NCBI GenBank assembly: GCA_016935885.1
Contig: JAFGQA010000137.1
Span: 1-12,090 of the forward strand
Source: Phycisphaerae bacterium
GTDB taxonomy: Bacteria > Planctomycetota > Phycisphaerae > UBA1845 > UTPLA1
Reading direction: 5' to 3'
Length of the DNA stretch: 12,090 nt
Shown here in pieces: positions 1 to 7,308 of this stretch. The first letter of the stretch is position 1, and every line of letters starts with the position of its first letter. The position numbers were made by a program, and so were the translations under genes. Under the pieces are notes generated by a model. The model did no database searches. It had not been told where the DNA came from and saw only the letters and a list, made by a program, of their open reading frames with translations.

Positions 1-2
1 CG

Positions 3-791
3 GACATCTCGGGGGCTAGGCTCTGCGCGGCGAGCTATCGGCTCAGCGCGAGCAGCTCCGGCGGCAACGCGGGGGCGTACCTCAACCACCGGTCGGCCAA
101 CCCCAGCGAGGCCAACGGCCTGGCCTACGTCTCCGAGACCTCCCAGACGCCGTTCCAGAGTAACCTGGCACACAACTTCGCCATCGACGATCAGGACGAG
201 GTCCTGACCGACATGGACTTCGGCGACGAGCCCGGCTCCGGCCAGGACGGCCTCGACCCCAACACCGACGTCATCCTCGAGCGGATCTGGATCACGCCGA
301 CCGGCACCAGCGGGGCCGGGACGCTGACCGTGACGCTCTCGGACCTCTCGGCCGCCACGACGCAAGGCGACCCGAACGGCGCCTTCTTCGACTCGATGAC
401 GATCGCCAGCGACGAGGTCAGCGTCACCGTGACCGGCCCGGAATACTACTGGCTCGAGACGTGGACCGGGGGCGGGGGCGCGATCCTCTTCGACCCCGAG
501 CCCAACGACGCGAACGTGCCCGTCTTCGAGGCCAACACCGTTGTCGAGCTCGAGGCGGATCCCCTTCCGGGCAAGTACTTCGACTTCTGGCGCCTGTACG
601 ACCCTAACCACCCCGGCGACCCGTGCCTCTACGACGAGGACACGAACAACCCGATGCAGGTCACGATGACGTGCGACATGGAGGTCTCGGCCCACTCCAG
701 TTGCGGCGGCAGCGGGCTGGGGCCGATGGTCATGATGACGCTGACGATCCTAAGCGTGTGCGGAATGACGCGACGCGCGCGGGGGAGATGA
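3..791 (+). CDS. C-terminal part of a secreted beta-rich surface protein with C-terminal anchor-like segment (5' end outside window)
   Basis: The frame is open from the window edge, so about 262 C-terminal residues are visible and the true start lies upstream. The protein is acidic and rich in Thr, Ser, Gly and Asp, which suits an exported beta-sandwich protein. From about residue 175 to 235 it resembles a divergent InlB B-repeat/Flg_new-type module: a V-x-L-x-A-x-P-x-x-G start, an F-x-x-W core, then NP-x-x-VTM-x-x-D-x-x-V-x-A. The end has a Cys/Gly/Ser-rich stretch, a hydrophobic segment of about 16 residues and an Arg-rich tail (RRARGR). That is the three-part layout of PEP-CTERM/MYXO-CTERM-like sorting signals, although no exact PEP motif is present. 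I infer an exported, cell-surface-associated protein and cannot name its function. It converges on the minus-strand genes to its right. Confidence 0.75.
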   Translation, partial: DISGARLCAASYRLSASSSGGNAGAYLNHRSANPSEANGLAYVSETSQTPFQSNLAHNFAIDDQDEVLTDMDFGDEPGSGQDGLDPNTDVILERIWITPTGTSGAGTLTVTLSDLSAATTQGDPNGAFFDSMTIASDEVSVTVTGPEYYWLETWTGGGGAILFDPEPNDANVPVFEANTVVELEADPLPGKYFDFWRLYDPNHPGDPCLYDEDTNNPMQVTMTCDMEVSAHSSCGGSGLGPMVMMTLTILSVCGMTRRARGR

Positions 792-958
792 TGAGGCCGT
801 CGCGTTCGGATACGGTAGCGATCCTTCGGCTCGCGGCGACATGCGAGGGGATCGACGGCGTCGCCGAGAGGGATGACTCCGAGCACGTCCTTGAATGTCA
901 GGCCCCAAGGCACATCTTGAGTCGACCGGCGCCAAAGCAGCTTGGCCACTCTCATCAT
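629..958 (-). CDS. Possible small gene translationally coupled to the primase-helicase gene
   Basis: This is a 109-codon reading frame starting at 958. Its ATG overlaps the TGA of the upstream 934-residue protein (955-957) as ATGA. A strong AAGGAG ribosome site lies at 964-969 with 5-nt spacing, which is the main reason to list it. The first 40 residues look protein-like, but from residue 45 on the sequence is Arg/Pro-rich and less convincing. The last 160 bp lie antisense to the end of the secreted-protein gene. It may be a short accessory gene, a truncated remnant whose original 3' end was lost, or chance. I recognise no domain. Confidence 0.3.
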   Translation of the reverse strand: MMRVAKLLWRRSTQDVPWGLTFKDVLGVIPLGDAVDPLACRREPKDRYRIRTRRPHHLPRARRVIPHTLRIVSVIMTIGPSPLPPQLEWAETSMSHVIVTCIGLFVSSS

Positions 959-3759
959 GGTTGCTCCTTAGCTCGGTGCGATAGTGCTCGGAGGATCGTG
1001 TCTAGCACTTCATCGAGGCGTTTGCCCACGTCCTCGGCCAGGAACCGCAGCACGAAGTAGCCGTTCTCCTGCAGCAATGCATCCTTGCGCCGATCGCGGC
1101 GGTAGGCATCGGCTTCGACCAGGTGCTGTGTGCCGTCCAGTTCAACGACGACGCGGGCTTCCGCACACAATAAGTCCACCTCCATCCTTCCCCACCCGTC
1201 GAAAGCGATCGGCAACTCGGCATTTAGACGAAACTGGCCGGCGGTCTCGGGCAACGTTTCCAACCGGCGATACAGAAAGGCTTCCGTGGCGCTCCGCGCG
1301 CGGTCCGCGCCTTCCGCGTCAGGTGACACCGTTCGCGCCACATGCGCGAACAGATTCCCTAGGGCCGTGTCTACGCCATCGCGAGTCAAGCGTCGGACAC
1401 TGGCGGCATAATCCCTCTTCCACTCGGGATCCACGGGAAGCGGGACATCAGTCGGCCAGCCAGGCACAGCGCTAGCGGGCAGGAGGATCTCATAACCCGC
1501 CGCCTCGTAACCCCGGCACCGTCGATCAAACATGCGGGCCAGCATGGGGACATTCAAGTCGGCGTAGTCGTAGACGCGTACCTCACGTTTGAGATCGTCT
1601 AGACGATGCAGTCTGCCGACGTACTGCGCGATCGTCCCGCGCCACGACACTGGCAGCGTTAGGAACAGCGTATCAAGGCGTGGGTCGTCGAACCCTTCTC
1701 CGATGTACCGACCGGTCGCCAACAGCACACGTTCCTGGTTCTCGGGGATTTCGGACAACTGAGCGTTGATTGCATCAAGCTGTTTCTTTCGCATGCCGCC
1801 CCGCAGGACAAGCAGATTACCGACTTCGGTTGAGAGACGAAGCGACAACTCATCCAGATGCTCATTGCGTTCCGTCAAGACGATGGGCGACCGGCCTTGC
1901 CGGACGGACGCTACGACGTCTTCGCAGATGAGGCGATTACGGGCCTCGTCGACAATCAGCTCGTCGTACAGCTCATGAAACTGCCGCCGAGCATCCGGAT
2001 CGGCCGCTCTCAGTGGACGAAACATCGTGGGGCGGACGAGCACGGTGTGCTCAAACGGACGAGCCGCCGCCTGCTTCTTCGCGTCGACCTGATGCCGCAC
2101 GGGTCCGCACTGCATGAAGATGATCGGATGGTGGCCGTCTTTGCGGGTCACGGTGGCGGATAGGCCGGTCACGAACTTCGCCTTCGTACGTCGAACTACC
2201 TGCTCGAAGCTCTGCGCGGGTAGGTGGTGACACTCGTCCACGATGAGATAGCCATAATCCCCGACACTATCATCCACCACGCCCTTTCGGACCAGGCTCT
2301 GAATGAGCGCGACGTCCAGCATGCCGGTCGGTTTCCTGCGCCCGCCACCGATCCGGCCGATCGCTTTTGTGGGCAATCCCAGAAACGTCGACAAGCGCTC
2401 TACCCACTGCTCCAGCAACTGCCGACGATGTACGAGAATCAGCGTATTGACGCGTCGCTCTGCTATGAGCCACGCGGCGATCACGGTCTTGCCGAAGGCG
2501 GTGGTGGCGGACAGCACTCCAGTAGGGTGGGCCATGAGCGCATCTGCGGCTTCTCTTTGCTCGGGCCGCAGCTCTCCGTGGAATTCGACACCCAAACACT
2601 CACCCTCGAACCGTTCATCCCGAATCACAGGTCTGATTCTCAGATCGGAGAGGAGTCTCCGCACGTCGTCCATGCACCCGCGTGGCAAACCGATGTGACG
2701 TAGATGATCTTCGGCACAAGCAATGATTCTGGGCTTGCCGTACGTCGGCAGGCGCATTGCCTGGGCCTTGTAGAACTCTGGGTTCTGAAACGCCGCGAGG
2801 CGGAGCAAGCGGTTGCGAAGGCCCGCAGGCAACGAGTCCTTGGCGATGTAGATGTCGTTGCCGATAACGAGTTCCAGAGATGCAGGCAGCGGCTCGGTGA
2901 TCGGGGGTTCCTTGCGACGACGTGAAGGCGGCGCCATCCACGGCGTGGCGTCATCCTCGTCCGGCAGGGCAAGACGAACGCCGACCACACACCCCTTTCC
3001 TTCGGCGTTGCGAACAATGCCTTCCGCTTCCCGAAGCGTTGTCTTGCGAACCCCTGACAGAAACGCCCACTGGTCAGAGTAGGGCACGAAGTCGTCGTCC
3101 AGAAAGACACTGTTTCCGCATTCCCGCGGGCGCTTCTGCAAGGGCAGCGCTATCAGGCTGCCGAACCCGCCCTGCGGCAGGGTGTCCTGGTTAGGGAAGA
3201 AGCGGTCGTAGGAATCCAGACCGAGTTCCGGGCGACGCTCCATCGTCTCGGTGAGGATGTGCGAGCCGAGTCTGCGAGCCAGGCCGGCCGGGAGGGCCTC
3301 ATCGAAGAACAGCCAGATGTGCCCGCCAGTCCCGCTGCGCGAACGCTCCAAGGCGGCTGGCAGTTCCATGCTGCGGCATGTCTCAAGGAATGCAGCAACG
3401 TCCTGTCGCCAGTCCGCCTTGTCGAAGTCTGCCGCCAGGAAGAAGCACGTCTCGTCCTGGAGCATCGGATAGACACCGATCACGAAGTCACGTTCCTCGT
3501 CGTCTTGGCCGGACAAGTGCCAACGGATCGCCTCGTCCGTGACAGGCAGGAAGCGACGGTGTGGGCACTCGACACACTTGGCTCTGGGCCTCTCGCACAG
3601 GCCCCGAACCCATTCGTTGGCACAGGCGGGTTGGTAGCCCGATTTGCCGGTTCTGCGGCTCTCAAAGCGGCGGGGATAGACGTCGTCGCGTCCGCGGAAC
3701 AGCGAGCGAAACAGGGCGATCTTGGACTCGACGGGAGATCGGTAGTCAACCTGAGCCAT
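955..3759 (-). CDS. TOTE-type primase / SF2 helicase / DUF559-like nuclease fusion protein
   Basis: The protein has 934 residues in three parts. Residues about 15-235 match the archaeo-eukaryotic primase domain of TOTE conflict systems: a YPRRFES-x-x-TGKSGY-x-PACANEW opening, Cys46/55/62/65 as a possible zinc knuckle, catalytic DFD at 111-113, SGTGGHIW at 142-149 and the FPNQDTLPQGGFG segment near 189-200. Residues about 395-740 are a superfamily 2 helicase: Walker A at 418-425, DECHH at 508-512, SAT at 534-536 and QYVGRLHR at 712-719. Residues about 825-925 resemble DUF559/Vsr-like PD-(D/E)xK nucleases, with D862, E873 and D875 as likely catalytic acids. I infer nucleic-acid sensing, unwinding, priming and cutting in defence. 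The ATG at 3759 has only a weak ribosome site. The gene starts about 46 bp after the AbiEii gene and is probably co-transcribed with it. Confidence 0.9.
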   Translation of the reverse strand: MAQVDYRSPVESKIALFRSLFRGRDDVYPRRFESRRTGKSGYQPACANEWVRGLCERPRAKCVECPHRRFLPVTDEAIRWHLSGQDDEERDFVIGVYPMLQDETCFFLAADFDKADWRQDVAAFLETCRSMELPAALERSRSGTGGHIWLFFDEALPAGLARRLGSHILTETMERRPELGLDSYDRFFPNQDTLPQGGFGSLIALPLQKRPRECGNSVFLDDDFVPYSDQWAFLSGVRKTTLREAEGIVRNAEGKGCVVGVRLALPDEDDATPWMAPPSRRRKEPPITEPLPASLELVIGNDIYIAKDSLPAGLRNRLLRLAAFQNPEFYKAQAMRLPTYGKPRIIACAEDHLRHIGLPRGCMDDVRRLLSDLRIRPVIRDERFEGECLGVEFHGELRPEQREAADALMAHPTGVLSATTAFGKTVIAAWLIAERRVNTLILVHRRQLLEQWVERLSTFLGLPTKAIGRIGGGRRKPTGMLDVALIQSLVRKGVVDDSVGDYGYLIVDECHHLPAQSFEQVVRRTKAKFVTGLSATVTRKDGHHPIIFMQCGPVRHQVDAKKQAAARPFEHTVLVRPTMFRPLRAADPDARRQFHELYDELIVDEARNRLICEDVVASVRQGRSPIVLTERNEHLDELSLRLSTEVGNLLVLRGGMRKKQLDAINAQLSEIPENQERVLLATGRYIGEGFDDPRLDTLFLTLPVSWRGTIAQYVGRLHRLDDLKREVRVYDYADLNVPMLARMFDRRCRGYEAAGYEILLPASAVPGWPTDVPLPVDPEWKRDYAASVRRLTRDGVDTALGNLFAHVARTVSPDAEGADRARSATEAFLYRRLETLPETAGQFRLNAELPIAFDGWGRMEVDLLCAEARVVVELDGTQHLVEADAYRRDRRKDALLQENGYFVLRFLAEDVGKRLDEVLDTILRALSHRAKEQP

Positions 3760-3763
3760 CGGA

Positions 3764-3825
3764 GTTGCCAGGTGTTACACAGGTATCGATCGCGAACCGG
3801 CCATGCTACGATTGCGGTTGCCAGG
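3764..3825 (+). repeat. Second pair of GTTGCCAGG nonamers at the toxin/primase-helicase junction
   Basis: GTTGCCAGG occurs at 3764-3772, just upstream of the primase-helicase start, and at 3817-3825, within the last codons of the toxin gene. It is the same nonamer, in the same orientation, as the copies upstream of abiEi at 5566 and 5606. The AbiE pair is thus bracketed by these repeats. Confidence 0.5.
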
Positions 3826-4729
3826 GGCCGCCAGGTGGCCATCGCATGTCCACGACTTGTTCTTCTGCGATGGCGGACATCAAGGGTTTCAGGAACGCAC
3901 GGACGTGCTCGATGACCTCGGGAAACCCGGTCGCGGCGTTCGACAGGCGACCACGCCGGACGAATGCGTCCCACTGGTCTGCCTTCACGGAGTTCCTCGA
4001 GAAGCTGTCGGTGAGGCAGATGGGCTCTGAATCAAGCTGCGTCTGACGTCGCTCAAAGGTTCGTCGAACGGATTCAGCCAGTGTCTGACCGTTGAACTCG
4101 AAGTTCTCGGCTAGCAGCCAGATGTCGAAGAAGTCCTTCATCCGGCTGTTCAGCTCGCCCAGCTTGACCATGGCCTCAAGCTTCTCCGCCACAGCGGTCT
4201 CTCGGTTGTATGCACGTAGCTCCGCCGACGGATGGTCAAGGATCGTCGGGTACACGATCCCGACCGGTCCAGGCGTGATCTCGTCACCGAACCCGATGTC
4301 GATTTGCATGGCGATCCGGGAGTTGCCGAGGTGGCCACGGAACCTGGCTCGCACGCCCTCATAATCTGCGTCTTCGGTGATGCGTTCAGTTGTCACATTG
4401 TCTGCATCAAAGATAAGGCCGTCGTCCTCAACTGGTGCCTGGCACACTTCGGCGATCGCGGAACGGATCGATTCCAAGTCATTGCTGACCCGACCAAGGA
4501 GGTCGATATCTCGGGTCGGGCGCATGACGGGGGTATCCCAGACGAGGAGCATCAAGGCACCCTTCAGAATGAACCGGTCGCTATACTGCGATTGCGAGAG
4601 TCGGTACAGCCAACGTTCGTCTGCGTAGTACTGAAGAAGATCGTTGAAGGGACGGTTCGTTTGCCTCGCGACGTTCAGTAGGCGCCGGTGTACGGAAGCA
4701 GCGACGTCCTTGATCGATCGCTTCTTCAT
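3806..4729 (-). CDS. abiEii: AbiEii/AbiGii-family nucleotidyltransferase toxin
   Basis: The protein has 307 residues and looks full length. Family motifs are in order: LKGALMLLVW at 55-64, then RPTRDIDLL at 70-78 with the metal-binding pair D74/D76 of the polymerase-beta fold; the third acidic strand MQIDIGFGD at 141-149; ETAVAEKLEAM at 177-187, with K183 in the conserved E-x-x-x-AEK motif; and SRMKDFFDIWLL at 195-206, with K198, D199 and D202. Members are GTP-binding or tRNA-modifying nucleotidyltransferases that halt growth in abortive infection (AbiE, MenT-like). The target here is unknown. The start overlaps the antitoxin stop as ATGA, so translation is probably coupled; the GGAAG upstream is a weak ribosome site. 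All expected catalytic residues are present, so the enzyme is probably active. Confidence 0.93.
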   Translation of the reverse strand: MKKRSIKDVAASVHRRLLNVARQTNRPFNDLLQYYADERWLYRLSQSQYSDRFILKGALMLLVWDTPVMRPTRDIDLLGRVSNDLESIRSAIAEVCQAPVEDDGLIFDADNVTTERITEDADYEGVRARFRGHLGNSRIAMQIDIGFGDEITPGPVGIVYPTILDHPSAELRAYNRETAVAEKLEAMVKLGELNSRMKDFFDIWLLAENFEFNGQTLAESVRRTFERRQTQLDSEPICLTDSFSRNSVKADQWDAFVRRGRLSNAATGFPEVIEHVRAFLKPLMSAIAEEQVVDMRWPPGGPWQPQS

Positions 4730-5328
4730 ACACTGGCTTCCAAGTAAGGTCGAACGACCTTCTCGACGCGGCAGATGCGGGCGTATTCAAGCACCGTCTG
4801 GAACTTGGTACCGCGTCGGCCACGGTAGGATCGCAGGGCTTCGATGGCTACGTCCAGACCGATCTTGTTGCGGTACTTGAAGCAGTCGGCCAGAGTCTTC
4901 TCCGGGCCGTAGATGCGTACGGGCACACTATCGATAGCGTAGGTCTCCACACCGGCCTCGAATGCCTCACGGGAGAAACGGTACACGTGCAGCGGCGGAT
5001 ACGCCAGCCTTGGGTGACGTGCCGTCCGCGGAAGTGCCAGGTGAACCTCGTGCGGAACCTGCGTCGTGAGTTCGTGGTAGGCCAGGGCTGAAATCAGGCA
5101 GACAACCCCTTGTGGGATGCGTTTGCCAACCGTAGCCAGGTCCGGCTCACTCAGCGGCGGCAGCGCTACCAGTCGATAGAGCCCCCGCGCGAGTTGCTCG
5201 ATCTCGCCGGCATCACGCATGGCGTACAGGGTGCGCGGGTGAACCCCCTCGGCCAGCGCTTCGCTAGTGCGGAGTGTGCCGCCATGGTCCCTGAAGACCT
5301 TCCGGGCCGTTTCGATCGCTGAGGCCAT
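4726..5328 (-). CDS. abiEi: AbiEi-family antitoxin (winged-helix transcriptional regulator)
   Basis: The protein has 200 residues. The N-terminal part (about 5-53) is the AbiEi winged helix: A-x-x-VFRDHGGTLRTSEALAEGV, then LY-x-M-x-x-AGEIEQLARGLYRL. The C-terminal antitoxin domain carries SALAYHELTTQVPHEVHLALP (80-100) and IYGPEKTLADCFKYRNKIGLDVA (139-161), which are typical of the family. In known AbiE systems this protein represses its own promoter and neutralises AbiEii without stable complex formation (type IV-like). I chose the ATG at 5328 because GAGG lies 8 nt upstream and family members begin near here. A GTG at 5367, with AGGA 5 nt upstream, would add 13 residues. It is the first gene of the defence operon and overlaps the toxin gene by 4 nt. 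Confidence 0.92.
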   Translation of the reverse strand: MASAIETARKVFRDHGGTLRTSEALAEGVHPRTLYAMRDAGEIEQLARGLYRLVALPPLSEPDLATVGKRIPQGVVCLISALAYHELTTQVPHEVHLALPRTARHPRLAYPPLHVYRFSREAFEAGVETYAIDSVPVRIYGPEKTLADCFKYRNKIGLDVAIEALRSYRGRRGTKFQTVLEYARICRVEKVVRPYLEASV

Positions 5329-5412
5329 GTACACGCCCTCAAGAGTGACGGACAAAAGCGCATGCACATCCTAACAAGTGTGTGCGTTCTTATCCACCCA
5401 GATGGGAAGTGG

Positions 5413-5426
5413 CTTGTACGTACGAG
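5413..5426. promoter_or_regulatory. Palindrome upstream of abiEi, candidate operator
   Basis: CTTGTACGTACGAG is a 14-bp palindrome with one mismatched pair around a perfect GTACGTAC core. It lies about 85 bp upstream of the chosen abiEi start. AbiEi proteins bind inverted repeats at their own promoter, so this is a plausible operator; binding is inferred. Confidence 0.3.
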
Positions 5427-5565
5427 AGGGGGTGAGCACCCAGAGAAACCAGGATGAAACGTGGGGTCCGACGCTGCGGCGAATCCAGGCGGTGCGTATC
5501 GAGGGGTCGCTGATTCGGCGCCTTGACCCGGAGACTTCCACAGGCGTCCTCGTAAGCTGCAGAGC

Positions 5566-5614
5566 GTTGCCAGGCTCAGAAATGTTGCCACCCATCTCGA
5601 GAATTGTTGCCAGG
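5566..5614 (+). repeat. Cluster of GTTGCCA direct repeats
   Basis: Three direct copies: GTTGCCAGG at 5566-5574, GTTGCCACC at 5584-5592 and GTTGCCAGG at 5606-5614, with starts spaced 18 and 22 bp. On the minus strand the last two extend to TGGCAACAWTTCT. The spacing near two helical turns suits a multi-site protein-binding region, or the repeated end of a transposon such as an IS21-type element. The element type is not established. Confidence 0.5.
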
Positions 5615-5660
5615 ACGACTCAAGCTGTTGGTGGAATTGTGTTTTAGAAAGCGACAACGC

Positions 5661-5700
<40 letters not shown>

Positions 5701-5712
5701 AAGTCCCTCAAC

Positions 5713-5740
5713 AGTATACCCTAACGGCCGGGGGGTGCAA
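5713..5740 (-). promoter_or_regulatory. Promoter of the truncated tRNA-Gly
   Basis: On the minus strand TTGCAC (5740-5735) and TATACT (5718-5713) are separated by 16 bp. The -10 matches 5 of 6 consensus bases and the -35 only 3 of 6. Transcription would begin about 6-8 bp before the tRNA 5' end, the usual distance. With the tRNA broken and no terminator visible, this promoter may now feed the AbiE operon. Confidence 0.55.
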
Positions 5741-5770
5741 CGGCCCTTGTTGCGAGAATCGCGCCAATCC

Positions 5771-5800
5771 GTCCCAGCCCGTCCCAACTCGTCCCAGCTT
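5771..5800 (+). repeat. Three 10-bp tandem repeats upstream of the tRNA promoter
   Basis: GTCCCAGCCC, GTCCCAACTC and GTCCCAGCTT follow each other exactly at a 10-bp period. They lie about 30 bp upstream of the -35 box of the tRNA promoter. A period of one helical turn would place bound proteins on one face of the DNA. They could be an activator array or a chance low-complexity expansion. Confidence 0.45.
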
Positions 5801-5879
5801 GGCTGTTCTGTTGCCACTCGGACGGCCACAACCGTGCCTCCCTTTCGAGTCATGATCCGGCCTGTTCGCCTACCTGAGC

Positions 5880-6251
5880 TTACCCGCAATCGTCATCATG
5901 GCGGCATGGTCTCCTCCACCTGCCCGAGTCGAAATCGAAGTCCTCGGCGTTACGCACCTTGAAGCAGTTGATGGATTTGGGTACCGACTCGATGGCTTCG
6001 TCCATATCCTCGAAGAAGAAACGGACATCGCCCAGACGCTCGAGCAACTCGGTCTTGGTTTCAGACGCTCGCACCAGGTAAAGCGCGTCGTATCGAATGC
6101 CCCAGGAGGCAAGAACCTCCTCGGCGTCTTGTCGATCCTCCCGATACGTGACCACATAGACCTTGCCGGGCCAGTGCTTGCTCAGAAACGAGAACAACTC
6201 CGGCGCCTGGTCGATCGTCCCGTCAATGTCCAATGCGATAGCCGCACTCAT
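5880..6251 (-). CDS. Small HAD-superfamily hydrolase
   Basis: The protein has 123 residues. The HAD motifs are visible: motif I DIDGT at 8-12 (nucleophile D8, acid/base D10), motif II Thr35 in VVTYR, motif III Lys66 in ETKTELLERLG and motif IV EDMDE at 81-85 for Mg2+. There is no room for a large cap domain, so it is a minimal HAD phosphatase, perhaps acting on a nucleotide or a protein-bound phosphate; the substrate is unknown. The ATG at 6251 has AAGG 3 nt upstream and GAGGA further upstream. The C-terminal end (GRWRRPCRHDDDCG) is unusual and may reflect a late frame change. It stands about 200 bp after the PP2C gene and before the tRNA remnant, so it probably belongs to the resident chromosome. 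Confidence 0.85.
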   Translation of the reverse strand: MSAAIALDIDGTIDQAPELFSFLSKHWPGKVYVVTYREDRQDAEEVLASWGIRYDALYLVRASETKTELLERLGDVRFFFEDMDEAIESVPKSINCFKVRNAEDFDFDSGRWRRPCRHDDDCG

Positions 6252-6259
6252 TAGCCTTG

Positions 6260-6271
6260 GTCCTCAAGGAC
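6260..6271. repeat. Short inverted repeat just upstream of the HAD gene
   Basis: GTCCT-CA-AGGAC is a perfect 5-bp inverted repeat, 8 bp before the HAD start codon. It overlaps the upstream GAGGA and could hide a ribosome site in a hairpin or act as an operator. This is weak evidence. Confidence 0.25.
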
Positions 6272-6285
6272 GATGCCCCGATCCA

Positions 6286-6310
6286 CTCGCGGCAGGGACC
6301 TCCACGCGAG
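6286..6310. repeat. Inverted repeat CTCGCG/CGCGAG in the PP2C-HAD intergenic region
   Basis: CTCGCG at 6286-6291 and CGCGAG at 6305-6310 form a perfect 6-bp stem with a 13-nt loop. There is no T tract, so it is not a typical intrinsic terminator. It may be an operator or mRNA hairpin before the HAD gene. Nothing else is recognised in 6252-6454. Confidence 0.25.
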
Positions 6311-6454
6311 ATTGCCATAGGGAAAGGGGACCTGCCACGCGCGCTAATAACCGGTGGGGATCAGCGCCGGCGAGCGAGCCGTGAGACGAAGGCACCTGAC
6401 TGATTTCCCAATTCGATGTCAACGACCCTCCGGTGCAGACAAGTGGAGATAGGC

Positions 6455-7231
6455 TCACCACCTGCCCCAATCCACCACCACGACGGTAATGTTGTCACGC
6501 CCGCCCGAGGCCTTGGCCGCCTCGACCAGGACCTGACAGGCCGGCTCGGCTTCGCTGTGATCCGCCAGCAGGGACACGATGGCGTCGTCGGACACCATAC
6601 CAGACAGGCCGTCCGTGCAGAGCAGGAGCCTGTCGCCTGCTTTGAGCCGAACCGTCTGAACGTCTGGGAGCGCGTCCCCTTCCATTCCCACGTATCTCGA
6701 AACGGAGCCCCGTGCGGGATGGTCTTTTGCTTCCTCGGCCGTGATCTGGCCGGAACGAAGCAGGATGCCGACCACCGAGTGATCGTCCGTCAACTGCCGG
6801 AGCACGCCGTCCCTGAGAAGGTACGCACGGCTATCTCCCATGTGCGCTATGTACGCGTACTCTCTGCGAAGAAGCGTCATGACAACGGTGGCGCCCATGC
6901 CGGCCAAGCCCGCCTGCCCCGCGCTCTCCTCTCGAAGCTGCTTGCTGAGTTCGGCAATGGACCTGACCAACGCGTCCCTGAGGCTCTTGGCCGGCATCTT
7001 CGGATCCGCATCCAGTGCACGCCGGATCATCTTCGGTAGCACCGTCACGACGGCCTTGGAGGCATACTCACCGGCCTGGTGGCCGCCCATACCGTCGGAG
7101 ATGATGAAGAGATCTCCTGCCTCGTCGACGAAGTAGGCGTCCTCGTTGTGGTCGCGGACATTGCCGACCTCCGTGACGGCCGCTACGACAGCCCGGCTCT
7201 CGTCCTCTTGTGTGTCAGGCTCCTCGCTCAT
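6455..7231 (-). CDS. PP2C-family Ser/Thr protein phosphatase
   Basis: The protein has 258 residues, a standard length for a bacterial stand-alone PP2C (PrpC/Stp type). Motifs: VGNVRDHNEDA near the N-terminus (R26, D31); SDGMGGHQAGEYAS with metal ligands D46/G47; GMGATVV; AHMGDSRAYL with D133; DDHS; CTDGLSGMVSD with D207; and GGRDNITVVVV with D246. All usual metal-binding aspartates are present, so it should be an active Mn2+/Mg2+-dependent phosphatase in the cytoplasm. I chose the ATG at 7231 because AGGTGG lies 8 nt upstream. A GTG at 7243 would add four residues but lacks a good ribosome site. It follows the rhomboid gene by about 77 bp. It is the natural partner of the kinase two genes upstream, reversing its phosphorylation. 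Confidence 0.95.
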   Translation of the reverse strand: MSEEPDTQEDESRAVVAAVTEVGNVRDHNEDAYFVDEAGDLFIISDGMGGHQAGEYASKAVVTVLPKMIRRALDADPKMPAKSLRDALVRSIAELSKQLREESAGQAGLAGMGATVVMTLLRREYAYIAHMGDSRAYLLRDGVLRQLTDDHSVVGILLRSGQITAEEAKDHPARGSVSRYVGMEGDALPDVQTVRLKAGDRLLLCTDGLSGMVSDDAIVSLLADHSEAEPACQVLVEAAKASGGRDNITVVVVDWGRW

Positions 7232-7308
7232 GGCATCGCCCACCTACTTGCGTCCCGCTTGTACCGCATTCCCGCAAGAACGGCCAGACGGACGCCCCTT
7301 AGGCTCGT

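Larger units (their letters stand above)
5329..5660. other. Non-coding leader between the truncated tRNA and the AbiE operon
   Basis: About 330 bp without a convincing gene; the reading frames here have no recognisable motifs. It holds the GTTGCCA direct repeats (5566-5614), a palindrome (5413-5426) and the ribosome site for abiEi. I see no strong promoter of its own and no intrinsic terminator after the tRNA fragment. It may be the end of an inserted element or the control region of the defence operon. Confidence 0.5.

Noticed and set aside
834..866. Inverted repeat CGGCGAC/GTCGCCG between the convergent genes as a bidirectional terminator
   Set aside because: The loop is 19 nt long and no T tract follows, so the hairpin is too weak to call a terminator.
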